DNA from: Oribacterium sp. UBA5894
Lineage (GTDB): Bacteria; Bacillota; Clostridia; Lachnospirales; Lachnospiraceae
Assembly (NCBI GenBank): GCA_002431355.1
Contig: DJEQ01000025.1
Coordinates: forward strand, 6,305-12,565
Reading direction: 5' to 3'
Length of the DNA: 6,261 nucleotides
In this document: positions 5,034 to 6,261 of the stretch, piece after piece
Layout: each line of letters starts with the position of its first letter
How positions within the stretch are numbered: position 1 is the first letter of the stretch
The notes under the pieces: model-generated
The model's input: the letters and a program-made list of their open reading frames with translations, nothing else
Told to the model about the DNA's origin: nothing
The model's database searches: none
Translations under genes and position numbers: made by a program

Positions 5034-6261
5034 GTACGCATCCTCCACAGATTTCCTGGCCGCATACCCGCATTATTTGGCCGATTTTACAAGCGCCCTC
5101 CCTCTGGTCCTGCACCGGAATCAGATAGCGGACATAGCTGCGATTGTAGCCACGAAGGCAGGTCTTTCCCTCCTGCTCGATGATTTCCTCCGGGATCACA
5201 TCCTCCACCTTTCCCAGGAAACGGCGACGAAATGCCTCTGAGCATCGGGTATCCAGCTGTACGAGCCGTTCAGAGCGGGTGGACTTCACACGGTCCGTCA
5301 GCTGCCCCGGCATCCGGTCCGCCACGGTCCCCTGCCGGCGGCTGTACTTGAACACATGAAGCTCATAAAAGCCGATCTCCTCAATGAAGCGGCAGGAGTC
5401 GTCAAAATCCTCCTCGCTTTCCCCTGGGAAGCCCACGATCACGTCTGTGGTCACCGCCACCTCATCCCAGCTTGCCCGGAGAAGCCGGACGGCCTCTCGA
5501 AATGCAGCGGTATCATAGTGGCGATTCATCGCCTTCAGAATGCGGTCGGATCCACTCTGCAGGGACAGATGAAAATGCGGACAGAGCTCCGGAATCTGCC
5601 GGAGTGCCTCCACAAAGTTTTCTGTGATGATGCGTGGTTCGAGGCTTCCGAGACGCACGCGTTCAATCCCCGGCACCAAGGCCACCGTCCGAATCAGGCG
5701 AAGGAGTCCGGTCGATGGAATCTCCCGATTCATCGCATACTCGTAGTTCATCCCATCGAAATCGAGCCCATAGGAGGAAAGGTGAATGCCCGTCAGCACC
5801 ACCTCATGATAACCGCGCTTCGCAAAATCCGTCACCTCCCGCACGGTATCTTCGACGGAGCGAGAGCGGATACGCCCCCGCACGAAGGGGATAATGCAGT
5901 AGCTGCAGAACTGATTGCAGCCATCCTGTACCTTGATGAAGGCCCGCCCCTGATCCGCGATCTTTCCAGCCCAGAGCTCTGCATAGGGCTGTGCTGTCGC
6001 CATATCCGTCACGTAGCAGCGTGGCGAAGGCGAGGCGGCCACCCTTTGATCTTCGCTGCTGGACATTTCTTCATCCCTTTGGCAGGCGATCGGCCGTGCT
6101 TCTGCCACTGCACCTCTGCTGTCCGGCATGTTTTCCCGCTTCATCGACCGTGCCTCGCGCTTTTCCGGATGCGCGGCCCAGTATTCCTCAAGAATCGGCA
6201 GCAGCCGTCCCTTCTCCTGGTTTCCGATCAGGAGGTCGACGGCGCTGTCCTCCTGAAGCTC
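5017..6261 (-). CDS. mtaB: MtaB: tRNA t6A37 methylthiotransferase, 5'-truncated by the window edge
   Basis: The reading frame is open to the right edge, so 414 codons are visible and the true start is outside; the ATG at 6142-6144 is internal. The first visible residues (VDLLIGNQEKGRLLPILEEY) are the end of the N-terminal methylthiotransferase domain, whose cysteine-bearing beginning is missing. The radical-SAM CxxxCxxC motif is CNQFCSYC, encoded at 5896-5919. Core landmarks follow: LTGIHLSSYG, RLGSLEP, HFHLSLQSGSD, TDVIVGFPGESEEDF and a C-terminal TRAM-like domain. MtaB uses two 4Fe-4S clusters and SAM to turn t6A into ms2t6A at position 37 of ANN-decoding tRNAs such as tRNA-Lys. RimO, which acts on ribosomal protein S12, and MiaB are the close alternatives; the RAFIKVQDGCNQFCSYCIIP context fits MtaB. 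Two stretches look inserted: about 40 residues between the domains and about 15 after LSSYGLDFD. ireB follows 41 nt downstream. Confidence 0.93.
   Translation of the reverse strand, partial: ELQEDSAVDLLIGNQEKGRLLPILEEYWAAHPEKREARSMKRENMPDSRGAVAEARPIACQRDEEMSSSEDQRVAASPSPRCYVTDMATAQPYAELWAGKIADQGRAFIKVQDGCNQFCSYCIIPFVRGRIRSRSVEDTVREVTDFAKRGYHEVVLTGIHLSSYGLDFDGMNYEYAMNREIPSTGLLRLIRTVALVPGIERVRLGSLEPRIITENFVEALRQIPELCPHFHLSLQSGSDRILKAMNRHYDTAAFREAVRLLRASWDEVAVTTDVIVGFPGESEEDFDDSCRFIEEIGFYELHVFKYSRRQGTVADRMPGQLTDRVKSTRSERLVQLDTRCSEAFRRRFLGKVEDVIPEEIIEQEGKTCLRGYNRSYVRYLIPVQDQREGACKIGQIMRVCGQEICGGCVLALPI

Noticed and set aside
6142..6144. ATG as the start of mtaB
   Set aside because: The frame stays open upstream to the window edge and encodes clear methylthiotransferase-domain sequence (VDLLIGNQEKG), so this ATG is internal.

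Overview
The window is a compact, single-strand gene cluster from a Clostridia-type Firmicute. Lachnospiraceae is the best guess, based on protein sequence flavour, a GC content that looks somewhat above 50%, strong AGGAG-type ribosome binding sites and the gene order. All eight genes are on the minus strand, so transcription runs from high to low coordinates. No tRNA, rRNA, CRISPR array, insertion sequence or phage gene is visible.

Layout in the order of transcription: (1) mtaB, 5'-truncated at the right edge, a radical-SAM tRNA ms2t6A methylthiotransferase; (2) a 41-nt gap carrying a candidate promoter; (3) ireB (DUF965/YrzL family); (4) a perfect 15-bp-stem hairpin terminator; (5) ruvX (YqgF/YrrK); (6) a small DUF1292 (YrzB-like) gene; (7) rnjA, ribonuclease J, with an unusually long disordered basic N-terminus and a TTG start; (8) a short membrane protein matching only the N-terminal part of MltG (YrrL), without the transglycosylase domain; (9) trmR (YrrM), a SAM-dependent O-methyltransferase with a TTG start overlapping the previous stop; (10) a U32-family gene of the TrhP type (YrrN/YrrO), cut by the left edge. 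From ruvX downwards the genes overlap or nearly touch, apart from one 78-nt gap, so they probably form one operon.

The backbone (ireB, ruvX, DUF1292, mltG, trmR, U32) is the conserved Firmicutes yrzL-yrrK-yrzB-yrrL-yrrM-yrrN/O block of Bacillus subtilis. Here mtaB lies upstream and rnjA sits inside the block. The shared theme is RNA maturation. TrhP and TrmR act successively on tRNA wobble uridine 34 (ho5U, then mo5U), MtaB modifies A37 of the same anticodon loop, and RuvX and RNase J are both linked to 16S rRNA processing. IreB and the MltG-like protein point instead to cell-envelope control.

I found no convincing new biological system. The points most worth a second look are the MltG homologue without its catalytic domain, the basic disordered extension on RNase J, a low-complexity insertion in MtaB, and a strong terminator between ireB and ruvX with no obvious promoter after it. 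No stretch longer than 300 bases lacks a gene; the largest intergenic gap is 78 nt.
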